NCBI RefSeq assembly: GCF_003853415.1
Contig: NZ_QTPP01000018.1
Span: forward strand, 1-64,000
From: Burkholderia sp. Bp9142
Lineage (GTDB): Bacteria > Pseudomonadota > Gammaproteobacteria > Burkholderiales > Burkholderiaceae
Reading direction: 5' to 3'
DNA length: 64,000 nt
The position numbers and the translations under genes were made by a program. The notes beneath the pieces were generated by a model. It worked only from the letters and a program-made list of their open reading frames with translations, searched no databases and was not told the DNA's origin. Shown here piece after piece: positions 20,707 through 30,914 of this stretch (position 1 is the first letter of the stretch; each line of letters begins with the position of its first letter).

Positions 20707-21030
20707 ATGCTGTCGATCGAAGTCTGCTACGCGCTGCCGGATCGCCAGACGCTGATTCCGGTGTCGCTGCCCGAAGGCGCGACCGTGCGCTCGGCCATCG
20801 ACGCGAGCGGCGTGCTTGCGCTGCACCCGGAGATCGATCTCGCGCAGGCGAAAACCGGGGTGTTCGGCAAGCTCGCGCCGCTCGACGCGGTGCTCGCCGA
20901 TCACGACCGTGTCGAGATCTATCGTCCGTTGATCGTCGATCCGAAGCTCGCGCGCCAGCGGCGCGTCGACAAGACTCGCCGCGAAGGCTCCATCGAGGGC
21001 CGCAAGTGGATGCACAAGGACGCGCGCTGA
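20707..21030 (+). CDS. RnfH-family (RatB) ubiquitin-fold protein
   Basis: The 107-residue protein of the UPF0125/RnfH family has a beta-grasp fold with LSIEVCYALPDRQTLIPVSL at the N-terminus and DRVEIYRPLIVDPKLARQRR in the second half, followed by a basic tail (KTRREGSIEGRKWMHKDAR). The family's function is not established; it was named for co-occurrence with rnf genes or as the RatA partner. It starts at ATG 20707, 4 bp after ratA. Confidence 0.87.
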   Translation: MLSIEVCYALPDRQTLIPVSLPEGATVRSAIDASGVLALHPEIDLAQAKTGVFGKLAPLDAVLADHDRVEIYRPLIVDPKLARQRRVDKTRREGSIEGRKWMHKDAR

Positions 21031-21082
21031 CGCGTCGCTCCAGCGCTTCCGGCCCGATTCGTCGGACCAGGCACAGCCGCGT

Positions 21083-22066
21083 TCAGTGAGTCGTGACGTT
21101 CGCGCTCGCGGCCGCGCTGCCGGGGGTATCGCCGCCCGCGTGCGTGTCGCCGTGCCGGCGCACCGCCCCGTAGACGCCCGCCAGCAGCAGCGCGAGCGCC
21201 GCGATCTCGAGCACGCGCGGCATCCGGTGGTCGTAGACGAACGCGTAGAGCATCGCGAACACGGTTTCGAACACGATCAGCTGGCCCGACAGCGTGAGCG
21301 GCAGCCGCTTCGACGCCGCATTCCACAGTCCGTTGCCGAGCCACGACGCGCCGATCGCGAGCACGAGGTTCAGCAGCCAGAACAGCTGCCAGCGCGATGC
21401 CGGGAGGGCCGCCTGCACCGTGCCGGCCGGCAGTGCGAGGATCGCGAGCCAGCAGAGCCCGCCGATTAGCCCCGTCACGACACCCCACAGCACCGACCAC
21501 TCGTTGCCGCCGAAATGGTGGTGGCGCTGCAGGTAGCGCGCGTTCGCGACCGCGTACCAGGTCCAGTTGGCGAGCGCGCCGCTTGCGCAGGCGATGCCGG
21601 CCAGCTTCTGGCCGAGCGTCGTCGCATGCGCGGCTTCCGACGTGAAGAGGTCGACGTTGATGCAGACGATGCCGGCGATCACCAGTGCGAGCGGGGCGGC
21701 GAGGCGCCGCAGCGGCACTGCGCCGCGGTCGCCGAGGCCTGCGAGCGTGACGGTCACGGGCAGCACGCCGACGATCAGCGAGCTGGGCGCGATGCCGATC
21801 AGGTGCACGGCGCCCGACAGCAGCATGTAGTACGCGACGTTGCCGATCAGCGCGAGCTGCGCGAGCGCGACCAGGTCCTCGCGGGTCAGCCGCGCGAGCA
21901 GCGAGCGGGCGGCCGGCAGTGCCGCCGCCAGCGACACGAGGCCGTACATCGCGTAGCGGCCTGCGCTCAGCAGCAGCGGCGAGAAGTCGGACATCAGCCG
22001 CGGCACGAGAAAGACCATGCCCCACAACGCGCCTGCGAGGACGCCATACACCACACCGCGCTGCAT
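21083..22066 (-). CDS. EamA/DMT-family transporter
   Basis: The 327-residue integral membrane protein has about ten hydrophobic segments in two halves, as in the 10-TMS drug/metabolite exporter (EamA) family; it starts MQRGVVYGVLAGALWGMVFL. The substrate cannot be inferred. It converges on rnfH with a gap of 52 bp, and the C-terminal tail after about residue 300 is a short hydrophilic Ala/Gly/His stretch. Confidence 0.82.
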   Translation of the reverse strand: MQRGVVYGVLAGALWGMVFLVPRLMSDFSPLLLSAGRYAMYGLVSLAAALPAARSLLARLTREDLVALAQLALIGNVAYYMLLSGAVHLIGIAPSSLIVGVLPVTVTLAGLGDRGAVPLRRLAAPLALVIAGIVCINVDLFTSEAAHATTLGQKLAGIACASGALANWTWYAVANARYLQRHHHFGGNEWSVLWGVVTGLIGGLCWLAILALPAGTVQAALPASRWQLFWLLNLVLAIGASWLGNGLWNAASKRLPLTLSGQLIVFETVFAMLYAFVYDHRMPRVLEIAALALLLAGVYGAVRRHGDTHAGGDTPGSAAASANVTTH

Positions 22067-22246
22067 CGACTGCTCCGGGCGAAAGACTGACGAGCGCGCA
22101 TCTTAGCGACGGCGGCGCGACCGCGTCTTGTTCATTCCTGCACTCGGGAGCGGGCGGGATTCGGGATCGGCCGCGAGAGCCGCCGCGATCCGTTCCTGTT
22201 TACCGGGGATCGCGGCGGGCCGGACCGCCCTTCGACGATCAGCGGA

Positions 22247-22930
22247 TCAGCCCTCGACCGGTTCGGCCGCCGCCGCACTGTCGCCCGCCGCGGCTGACCG
22301 CGCGGGGCGGCGCACGGCGCGCAGCTTGCCGCTGTTGCCGCCGCCGCAGTAGAACGTGTCGCGACCGTCGGACTCCAGCCCCGACACGCCGACGCCCGGC
22401 GGCATGTCGACCTGCTCGAGCACCTGCCCGGTGCGCGGGTCGATCCGCCGCAGTTCGCTCTCGTCCGCTTCCCAGGTGCCGTGCCACAGCTCGCCGTCGA
22501 CCCACGTGACGCCGGTGACGAAGCGGTTCGATTCGATCGTGCGCAGCACGGCACCCGATTGAGGATCCACCTGATGAATCTTGCGCTCGCGGTACTGGCC
22601 GACCCACAGCGTGCCTTCGGCCCAGGCGAGCCCGGAATCGGCGCCGCCGCCTGGCGCGGGGATCGTCGCAAGCACGCGGCCCGATTCCGGATCGATCTTC
22701 TCGATGCGGTCCTCGACGATCTGGAACAGGTGCCGCCCGTCGAACGCGGTGCCCGCGTGCGCGGCGACGTCGAGTGTGCGCACGGTCGTGCCGCGTTCCG
22801 GGTCGAGCGCGTTCAGCTTGTCGCCGGATGCGAACCACACGTGCTGCCCGTCGAACGTGACGCCGTGCACGCCGTCGCCGCCCGGAAACGGGCCGTATTC
22901 GCGGAGAATGTCTGCGGTGGAGCGTTTCAT
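22247..22930 (-). CDS. Beta-propeller (YncE/glutamine-cyclotransferase-like) protein
   Basis: The 227-residue protein is made of about five repeats of 40-45 residues of the type LDPERGTTVRTLDV, IDPESGRVLATIPA, VDPQSGAVLRTIES and IDPRTGQVLEQVDM, a WD/NHL-like propeller signature. It has no signal peptide, so it is likely cytoplasmic, unlike secreted glutaminyl cyclotransferases. The function is unknown. It is 30 bp downstream of the HTH regulator gene on the same strand and probably in its operon. Confidence 0.65.
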   Translation of the reverse strand: MKRSTADILREYGPFPGGDGVHGVTFDGQHVWFASGDKLNALDPERGTTVRTLDVAAHAGTAFDGRHLFQIVEDRIEKIDPESGRVLATIPAPGGGADSGLAWAEGTLWVGQYRERKIHQVDPQSGAVLRTIESNRFVTGVTWVDGELWHGTWEADESELRRIDPRTGQVLEQVDMPPGVGVSGLESDGRDTFYCGGGNSGKLRAVRRPARSAAAGDSAAAAEPVEG

Positions 22931-22960
22931 GTCTGTCGCCTCGTGGTTGGTATCCCCATC

Positions 22961-24181
22961 CTAGTCGCCCGGCAGCGGCGCGGGGAGTAACAAGGTCGTC
23001 GCGAATCCGGGCAGCGGCGGCGTCATCCAGCGGCGCGCGCGGCCGCGGCCGAGCGCCTGCACCTTGTCCGCTTCGGCGAGCGTGTCGAGCGCCCGCTGCA
23101 CGGTGCGCTGGCTCGCGCCGAGCGCGAGGGCCAGTGCGGAGCTCGACCATGCCTCGCCGTCCGCGAGCAGCGCGAGCACGGCCGCGTGACGGTCGTCGAC
23201 GGGCCGCGCGAGCACGACGGTTTCGCGCGGGCCGAGCGGTTCGAGCGCGAAGCCGCGCGGCGTCGCGGTAATGTTCGCGAGCGGCCGCAGCATCGCGCGC
23301 AAGCGGCCGATCTCGACCCGCAGGCGGGCGCGATGCGATTCGTCCGCATGCTTCGCGCGAAACGCCGCGGCGACGAGCGCGTTTCTCGACACGTCGGCGG
23401 GCCAGGCCTCGCCGAGCATGCGGGCGAGCGCGAACAGCACCGGGCGGCGCGCGAGCGACACGGTCGTGCGCGCGTCGCGCACTGCGTGGCGGCACGCATC
23501 GACGACCAGCGTGTTCGATTCGAGCAGCGCCTCGACCTCGTCGAGCAGCACCAGCCGCGACGCACCGCGCGCGACGAGTCGCGCGGCCGGCGTATCGAGC
23601 ACGCGCGCGGCCGTGTCGACTTCGGCCGTCAGCGCGGCGATGCCGGCGTCTTGCGCGGCCGCGCGCGCGCGGGCGACGGCCAGGCGCGCCGCGTGCGGCC
23701 GGATGCGGCGCATTGCGATGCCGGCCGCGATCAGTTCGTGGGCCGCGCGCGATGCGGCCGGCAGCGGCGCGGGGTCGAGGCTTGCGAGCCGCCGCTCGGC
23801 GTCGTCGACGTGCCCGATCAGCAGCAGGCGGCGCACGCCGAGGTAGCGCGCATGCGCGGCGTTCGCGCGGTCGCCGTGCGCGTCGAGCGTCGCGCAGGCG
23901 GCGTCGAGTGCGCGCGACGGCCAGCCGAGGTCGCGCGACGCCAGCGCGATCTCGGCTTCCGCGACGACGCAGCGCGCCCGCGCGACGGCTTCCCTTGCGC
24001 CGAATGCGCGTGCCGCACCGCGCACGAGCGCCCGCGCGCGCTCGAAATCGCCGAGCTGCGCCATCGCGATGCCGCGCAACGCGAGCGCCGGTGCGTCGTC
24101 GCGCAGCGCGACGCGGTTCAGCGCGCCGAGCGGGTCGCCCGCCGCGAGCGCGCGTGCCGCGGCCGTGATCAGCGAATCCAT
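22961..24181 (-). CDS. HTH transcriptional regulator with helical N-terminal domain
   Basis: The 406-residue, very Ala/Arg-rich protein has an N-terminal half (about 1-200) of helical, TPR-like repeats and a C-terminal winged-helix region (about 325-390), e.g. ALALALGASQRTVQRALDTL, which looks like a helix-turn-helix recognition segment. There is no receiver domain and no obvious ligand domain of a named family. It is divergent from the DUF899 gene (113-bp gap), making that gene or its own operon a natural target. The family assignment is tentative. Confidence 0.6.
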   Translation of the reverse strand: MDSLITAAARALAAGDPLGALNRVALRDDAPALALRGIAMAQLGDFERARALVRGAARAFGAREAVARARCVVAEAEIALASRDLGWPSRALDAACATLDAHGDRANAAHARYLGVRRLLLIGHVDDAERRLASLDPAPLPAASRAAHELIAAGIAMRRIRPHAARLAVARARAAAQDAGIAALTAEVDTAARVLDTPAARLVARGASRLVLLDEVEALLESNTLVVDACRHAVRDARTTVSLARRPVLFALARMLGEAWPADVSRNALVAAAFRAKHADESHRARLRVEIGRLRAMLRPLANITATPRGFALEPLGPRETVVLARPVDDRHAAVLALLADGEAWSSSALALALGASQRTVQRALDTLAEADKVQALGRGRARRWMTPPLPGFATTLLLPAPLPGD

Positions 24182-24294
24182 CCGAATCCCGACACAGTTG
24201 TCACTCCCTCCGGTCCGATGCCCGGCCCTAATCTAGCACCACGCACACGGCAGAGGCGCCGTGCCCGGATCCCTGACGAAAGGAGGAACCCGCA

Positions 24295-25059
24295 ATGACG
24301 AACCATCTCACCGGAACCCGCGACGAATGGCTGGCTGCGCGCCGCGCGCTGCTCGACGCGGAAAAGACGCTGACACGGCAGAGCGACGAGCTCGCGCGGC
24401 GGCGCCAGGCGCTGCCGTGGGTGCGCGTCGACAAGGCCTACCGGTTCGATACCGAGGACGGTCCGGCGACGCTCGACGATCTGTTCGGCGGCCGCTCGCA
24501 GCTACTCGTCTATCACTTCATGTTCGGCCCCGACTACCAGGCCGGCTGCCCGTCGTGCTCGGCGCTCGCCGACGGCTTCGACGGCTTTGCGGTCCACCTC
24601 GCGAACCACGACGTGACGCTCGCGGCGGTGTCGCGCGCGCCGCTCGCGAAACTGCTCGCGTACCGGCAGCGGATGGGCTGGCACTTTCCGTGGGCGTCGT
24701 CGGACGGCGGCGCGTTCAATTTCGACTTCAACGTGTCGTTCACCGAAGCGCAGCAGCGCAGCGGCGACGTCGAATACAACTATGCGCGGGCCGGCCACGC
24801 GATGGACATGGACCCGCCGCCGGCCGCCGTCGCGCAGTTCGCGGCGACCTGCGGCACCGACGCCGCCACGTACGCGCGCGACCGGCCGGGGATGAGCGCG
24901 TTCGTGCGCGAGGACGGCGTCGTCTATCACACGTATTCGACCTATGCGCGCGGGCTCGACGGGCTGTGGGGGATGTACCAGTGGCTCGATCGCGCGCCGC
25001 TCGGGCGCAACGAGACGGGCGTGTGGTGGCGCCGTCATGACGAATACGCGCGCGGTTGA
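24295..25059 (+). CDS. DUF899 thioredoxin-like protein
   Basis: The 254-residue protein matches the DUF899 family: MTNHLTGTRDEWLAARRALL, LVYHFMFGPDYQAGCPSCS and the C-terminal YSTYARGLDGLWGMYQWLD. CPSC (Cys85, Cys88) sits where a thioredoxin-like active site would be. The family is widespread but without established biochemistry. An AAAGGAGG ribosome site lies close before the ATG. The frameshifted DUF2182 gene overlaps its 3' end. Confidence 0.82.
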   Translation: MTNHLTGTRDEWLAARRALLDAEKTLTRQSDELARRRQALPWVRVDKAYRFDTEDGPATLDDLFGGRSQLLVYHFMFGPDYQAGCPSCSALADGFDGFAVHLANHDVTLAAVSRAPLAKLLAYRQRMGWHFPWASSDGGAFNFDFNVSFTEAQQRSGDVEYNYARAGHAMDMDPPPAAVAQFAATCGTDAATYARDRPGMSAFVREDGVVYHTYSTYARGLDGLWGMYQWLDRAPLGRNETGVWWRRHDEYARG

Positions 25060-25847
25060 GTGCGGGCCGGCGATGAGCGTCGCGACGAAACCTGCCGCGA
25101 CCGGCGCCGCGGGCGGCGGCCGGCGGGCGTTCGGCGCCGCGCTTGTCGCGGTGTTCGCCGCCGCCTTGTGGGCGACGCTCATGCAGCACGCATCGATGGA
25201 CGCGATGGGCGGCATGCCGATGGCGGGCAGGGCGCGCGTTCACCGCGTTCGCCGGCATGTGGGGCGCGATGACGGTGACGATGATGATGCCGGTGCTGGC
25301 GCCGGTGCTGTGGCGATATCGGCAGAGCCTCCGCCCGGTGGGCGGCGCGCGTGCGGCATGGCTCGTCGCGATTGCGGGCGCCGGGTATTTCTCGGTGTGG
25401 ATGGCGGTCGGCGCGGCAGCGTTTCCCGCCGGCGGTGCGTTGGCGGCGGCCGCGACGCGGCTGCCCGCGCTCGCTGCCGCGATGCCGTTTGCCGCCGGCG
25501 CGGTCATGCTTGGCGCCGGCATGCTGCAGTTTTCCGGCTGGAAGATGCGCCGGCTTGCCTGCTGCCGGCACGCGCCGGACGACGAAGGTGCGCGGCGCTC
25601 GGGTGCCGGCGCCGCGTGGCGGCACGGCGCGCGGGCCGCCACGCGTTGCGGCGCCTGCTGCGGGAACCTGATGGCCATTGCATTGGCGGCCGGCGTGATG
25701 GATCTGCGGGTGATGGCCGTCGTGACGATGGCCATTGCCGCCGAGCGGCTGGTTCCGGCCGGCGAACGCGTCGCGCGGATCGTCGGGGGCGTCGCGATCG
25801 GCGCCGGCGCAGCGATGATCGCGTGCGCCGCGGCCAGGCTGGCCTAG
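25037..25847 (+). pseudogene. DUF2182 integral membrane protein, frameshifted
   Basis: The reading frame from ATG 25037 (or ATG 25073, MSVATKPAA) encodes a first membrane segment and MGGMPMAG, then becomes nonsense after about 25229. The frame one base further on encodes the rest: RAFTAFAGMWGAMTVTMMMP through three or four more membrane segments and a CRH/CGACC Cys-rich part to TAG 25847. Joining the two by skipping one base between about 25223 and 25239 gives a full DUF2182 (predicted metal-binding membrane protein) of ordinary length. This is either a recent 1-bp insertion in the GC-rich gggcagggcgcgcg tract or a base-call error. Confidence 0.75.
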
Positions 25848-26066
25848 CGGCGCTCGAGGCTGCCGGCACGGATTGAACGGGGCCGGCGGAGGCGCCGCCG
25901 TCCGGTCCCGCATGGTACGGCAACGACGTGCGATCGGCCTGCTTCCGGCCGGCTGCGCGAACGGGGCGATGCCGGGGTGAAACGAAAGGCGATCGAAAAC
26001 GAACCGAACCGCGAACCGAACGATTCGGCCCCCGAACGCTTGAAAACGGCTAACCCGTTGTTCGTG

Positions 26067-26097
26067 TTGTGAAAATTCGCGGCGCTTCGCGTATAAT
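26067..26097 (+). promoter_or_regulatory. Candidate guaB promoter
   Basis: A perfect TATAAT (26092-26097) stands 26 bp before the guaB ATG, with TTGTGA (26067-26072) 19 bp upstream, a longish but acceptable spacer. The 276-bp gap after the DUF2182 pseudogene contains no other clear feature; the local A/T enrichment around 26035-26100 supports a promoter. Confidence 0.6.
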
Positions 26098-26123
26098 TCG
26101 CTTTTGCGCCCATAGGATTTGCC

Positions 26124-27584
26124 ATGCGTCTGATCCAAAAAGCACTCACTTTCGATGACGTGCTCCTCGTTCCCGCCTTCTCCGACGTTCTCCCGCGCGA
26201 CACCAGCCTGAAGACCAAGCTGACCCGCAACATCTCCCTGAACATGCCGCTCGTGTCCGCCGCGATGGACACGGTCACCGAAGGTCGCCTCGCAATCGCG
26301 ATGGCGCAGCAGGGTGGTGTGGGTATTGTCCACAAGAACCTCACGCCGGCCGAGCAGGCCCGCGAGGTCGCGAAGGTCAAGCGTTTCGAATCGGGCGTCG
26401 TGCGCGACCCGATCACGGTCCCGCCGCAGATGAAGGTGCGCGACGTGATCGCGCTGTCGCGCCAGCATGGCATCTCGGGCTTCCCGGTCGTCGAAGGCCC
26501 GCAGCTCGTCGGCATCGTCACGAACCGCGACCTGCGTTTCGAATCGCGTCTCGACGAACCGGTCAAGTCGATCATGACACCGCGCGAGCGCCTCGTCACG
26601 GTCAAGGAAGGCACGCCGCTCGCCGAAGCGAAGGCGCTGATGCACAGCCACCGCCTCGAGCGCGTGCTGGTCGTCAACGACGCGTTCGAACTGCGCGGCC
26701 TGATGACCGTCAAGGACATCACGAAGCAGACCGAACACCCGGATGCATGCAAGGACGAACACGGCAAGCTGCGCGCAGGCGCGGCGGTCGGTGTCGGCCC
26801 CGACAACGAAGAGCGCGTCGAGCTGCTGGTGCAGGCCGGCGTCGACGTGATCGTCGTCGATACCGCGCACGGCCACAGCAAGGGCGTGCTCGAGCGCGTG
26901 CGCTGGGTCAAGCAGAACTTCCCGCACGTCGAGGTGATCGGCGGCAACATCGCGACCGCAGCCGCCGCGAAGGCGCTCGTCGAATACGGCGCGGACGCGG
27001 TCAAGGTCGGCATCGGCCCGGGCTCGATCTGCACGACGCGGATCGTCGCGGGCGTCGGCGTGCCGCAGATCAGCGCGATCGCGAACGTCGCGGAAGCGCT
27101 GAAGGGCACCGGCGTGCCGTGCATCGCCGACGGCGGCGTGCGTTTCTCGGGCGACGTGTCGAAGGCCCTCGCGGCCGGCGCGAACGCGGTGATGATGGGC
27201 AGCATGTTCGCGGGCACCGAAGAGTCGCCGGGCGACGTGTTCCTGTACCAGGGCCGCCAGTACAAGTCGTACCGCGGCATGGGCTCGGTCGGCGCGATGA
27301 AGGACGGCGCGGCGGACCGCTACTTCCAGGACAACTCCGCGAACATCGACAAACTCGTGCCGGAAGGCATCGAAGGCCGCGTCGCGTACAAGGGCTCGGT
27401 CAACGCGATCCTGTTCCAGCTGGTCGGCGGCGTGCGTGCGAGCATGGGCTACTGCGGCTGCCGCACGATCGACGAGCTGCACGACAAGGCCGAATTCGTC
27501 CAGATCACCGCGGCGGGCATGCGCGAGTCGCACGTGCACGACGTGCAGATCACGAAGGAAGCACCGAACTACCACGTGGACTGA
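26124..27584 (+). CDS. guaB: IMP dehydrogenase
   Basis: Oxidises IMP to XMP with NAD, the first and rate-limiting step of GMP synthesis. The 486-residue product has the (beta/alpha)8 barrel interrupted by a tandem CBS (Bateman) domain at about residues 92-205. The catalytic loop GPGSICTTR places the nucleophilic cysteine at residue 303, and the mobile flap follows around [13 protein letters not shown]. It is followed after 6 bp by a small membrane-protein gene and then guaA, so the GMP branch is clustered here. Confidence 0.98.
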   Translation: MRLIQKALTFDDVLLVPAFSDVLPRDTSLKTKLTRNISLNMPLVSAAMDTVTEGRLAIAMAQQGGVGIVHKNLTPAEQAREVAKVKRFESGVVRDPITVPPQMKVRDVIALSRQHGISGFPVVEGPQLVGIVTNRDLRFESRLDEPVKSIMTPRERLVTVKEGTPLAEAKALMHSHRLERVLVVNDAFELRGLMTVKDITKQTEHPDACKDEHGKLRAGAAVGVGPDNEERVELLVQAGVDVIVVDTAHGHSKGVLERVRWVKQNFPHVEVIGGNIATAAAAKALVEYGADAVKVGIGPGSICTTRIVAGVGVPQISAIANVAEALKGTGVPCIADGGVRFSGDVSKALAAGANAVMMGSMFAGTEESPGDVFLYQGRQYKSYRGMGSVGAMKDGAADRYFQDNSANIDKLVPEGIEGRVAYKGSVNAILFQLVGGVRASMGYCGCRTIDELHDKAEFVQITAAGMRESHVHDVQITKEAPNYHVD

Positions 27585-27590
27585 TCGCCG

Positions 27591-28190
27591 ATGAAACCGC
27601 TGCTGCGAGCCGTGCTGATCGTCGACGCCGTGCTGTTGCTGGCGTTCGGCGTGCTGTTCGTGCTGACACCCTGGCAGGCGCTGTTCAATGCGCTGCAACT
27701 GGCGAACATCCAGCCGGCGATGCTCGGCCAGGCGTTCGGCATCGCGCTGCTCGGGCTCGCATGGCTCGCGTTCCATGCGGCGGTCAACGGCGATCTCACG
27801 GCGCCCGTTGCACGTGCGGTCGGCCATGTGAACTGGCTGATCGGCGTGTTGGCGGTCGTGTGGTCGTTGGGCACCGGCAACGGTCCCGCGCTCGCGGCCG
27901 CCGGCCGGGTGCTGTCGGCGATGGCCGGGGTCGCGCTGATCGTGCTCGGTCTCGGTGGCGTGCGGCTTGCATCGGCCGTGCGGCGGCGCGAGAAGGCACA
28001 GGCGCTCGAGGCCCGGGACGTGCAGCGTCCGGCCGAACCGGCGCCGGCCTCCGCCACGCCGCAGCGGGTCGAGCCGGTCGTCGGCCGTCCGGCGGCGCCT
28101 TCGGCGCCGGCCGCGGCAGTCGCGCCGGCTGTATCCGATCGCGTGTCAGGCAGCGTCGCATTCGACGCGCGCCCGCCGTCGCAGGATTGA
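27591..28190 (+). CDS. Small membrane protein of unknown function between guaB and guaA
   Basis: The 199-residue protein has four predicted membrane segments (about residues 5-25, 42-62, 78-97, 104-124) and a hydrophilic Pro/Ala/Val-rich C-terminal tail (130-199). I do not recognise a named family beyond a generic DUF-type membrane protein. It begins 6 bp after guaB and so is co-transcribed with it. Nothing in the sequence links it to purine metabolism other than position. Confidence 0.7.
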   Translation: MKPLLRAVLIVDAVLLLAFGVLFVLTPWQALFNALQLANIQPAMLGQAFGIALLGLAWLAFHAAVNGDLTAPVARAVGHVNWLIGVLAVVWSLGTGNGPALAAAGRVLSAMAGVALIVLGLGGVRLASAVRRREKAQALEARDVQRPAEPAPASATPQRVEPVVGRPAAPSAPAAAVAPAVSDRVSGSVAFDARPPSQD

Positions 28191-28246
28191 CCGGCGTGCG
28201 TCGCGCGAGCCGCCTGCCGCCCGACGCCGTTGTCCATGCTATTGAC

Positions 28247-28272
28247 GCAGCGCTTCATGCGCTGCTTTTCTT
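28247..28272 (+). terminator. Terminator-like hairpin in the guaA leader
   Basis: A perfect 7-bp stem, 28247-28253 with 28259-28265, loop TTCAT, is followed by TTTTCTT. It ends about 25 bp before the guaA start codon. It may terminate guaB-operon transcripts or attenuate guaA; no alternative antiterminator pairing is obvious. Confidence 0.6.
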
Positions 28273-28296
28273 ATTCTCTTCATCCCGTCCGCAGCC

Positions 28297-29916
<1,620 letters not shown>

Positions 29917-29927
29917 TCCTGACTGCT

Positions 29928-29955
29928 CTCCGGTCGTTCCGGGAGTTTCGTTTTT
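29928..29955 (+). terminator. Intrinsic terminator of guaA
   Basis: The stem ctccgg/ccgggag with loop TCGTT, with one bulged G, is followed by TTTCGTTTTT. It lies 12 bp after the guaA stop codon. Confidence 0.7.
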
Positions 29956-30129
29956 CCCTGTTTTTCCGTTAAAAAAAACAGGGGGTATTGTTCGCCGGAA
30001 TCCTCTGCGATCCGCGCAATACCATGTGGAAATGTCGGTACCGTCGACGGTATCGATGTTTCCTCCTCGGACGGCATTGTCCGACACCGTCACGTCGGTT
30101 TGACGGTATCGGCCGGCACTGACCCGCTG

Positions 30130-30145
30130 ATTACAATTTCGTCAT
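30130..30145 (+). promoter_or_regulatory. Putative response-regulator operator (site 1)
   Basis: attacaatttcgtcat closely matches two sites upstream of the RND pump operon (38628-38643 and 38661-38676, read on the minus strand). All share an ATnAC-N6-G(T/A)nAT dyad. It lies 92 bp before the start of the response regulator, consistent with autoregulation. Inference from sequence comparison within this window. Confidence 0.45.
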
Positions 30146-30236
30146 CAAGCCGAGCCGCCCGACCGCGAAGTCTTTCCCACGGCCGTTTTCCCGGTAACAT
30201 CGCCGCATCTCCCAAACGAATGCGATGGAGCCAATC

Positions 30237-30914
30237 ATGCGCATCCTGATAGTCGAAGACGAGCCGAAGACGGGCGCGTATCTGAAGAAAGGGCTCGAGG
30301 AATCCGGCTTCAGCGTCGATCTCGCGAAGGACGGCGCGGAAGGGCTGATGCTCGCGCAGGAAGAGCACTACGACGTGATCGTGCTCGACGTGATGCTGCC
30401 CGTGCTCGACGGCTGGGGCGTGCTCAAGCGCCTGCGCGACACGCATGCCACGCCCGTGCTGTTCCTGACCGCGCGCGACGATGTGCAGGACCGCGTGCAC
30501 GGTCTTGAACTCGGCGCCGACGATTACCTCGTGAAGCCGTTCGCGTTCGTCGAACTCCTCGCTCGCATCCGCACGCTTGCCCGCCGCGGGCCCCCGCGCG
30601 AGACCGAGCGCATCGTGGTCGGTGATCTGGAAATCGACGTCGTGCGCCGCCGCGTGAAACGCGGTACGGTGCGGATCGACCTGACGCCGCGCGAATTCTC
30701 GTTGCTGCAACTGCTCGCGCGCCGGCAAAGCGAGGTGCTGAGCCGCACGCAGATCGCCTCGTACGTGTGGGACATGAATTTCGACAGTGACACCAACGTC
30801 GTCGAAGTCGCGATCCGGCGGTTGCGCGCGAAGATCGACGACGCGTTTCCGATCAAGCTGATCCATACGGTGCGCGGCGTGGGCTACGTGCTCGAACCGA
30901 AGGGCGGTGCATGA
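30237..30914 (+). CDS. OmpR-family response regulator (heavy-metal type, CzcR/CopR/IrlR-like)
   Basis: Two-component DNA-binding regulator of 225 residues: receiver domain (1-115) with phospho-acceptor Asp51 in [15 protein letters not shown] and the conserved Lys in YLVKPFAF, then an OmpR/PhoB winged helix (about 125-222). [20 protein letters not shown] is the N-terminus typical of the heavy-metal response regulator subfamily. I chose ATG 30237 over ATG 30225 because GGAG sits six bases before it. The stop overlaps the sensor kinase start (ATGA). Likely targets are the convergent RND genes. Confidence 0.9.
   Translation: MRILIVEDEPKTGAYLKKGLEESGFSVDLAKDGAEGLMLAQEEHYDVIVLDVMLPVLDGWGVLKRLRDTHATPVLFLTARDDVQDRVHGLELGADDYLVKPFAFVELLARIRTLARRGPPRETERIVVGDLEIDVVRRRVKRGTVRIDLTPREFSLLQLLARRQSEVLSRTQIASYVWDMNFDSDTNVVEVAIRRLRAKIDDAFPIKLIHTVRGVGYVLEPKGGA

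Larger units (their letters stand above)
29917..30236. other. Dyad-rich intergenic region between guaA and the response regulator
   Basis: This 320-bp gap holds the guaA terminator (29928-29955), an A/T-rich 10-bp perfect hairpin (29956-29965 with 29974-29983), a 14-bp palindrome taccgtcgacggta (30039-30052), a 6-bp inverted repeat (30067-30084), a direct repeat gacggtatcg (30047-30056 and 30102-30111), and a dyad at 30130-30145 that resembles those near the RND operon. No gene is supported. Confidence 0.65.

Noticed and set aside
25143..25847. Treating the second DUF2182 frame as an independent gene
   Set aside because: Its upstream part before about 25230 is nonsense, while the first frame supplies the missing N-terminal part.
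25179..27827. 882-residue minus-strand ORF opposite guaB
   Set aside because: Antisense shadow; no recognisable domain.
29956..29983. A phage attachment site in the A/T hairpin after guaA
   Set aside because: No integrase or second att copy in the window; a simple hairpin explains it.
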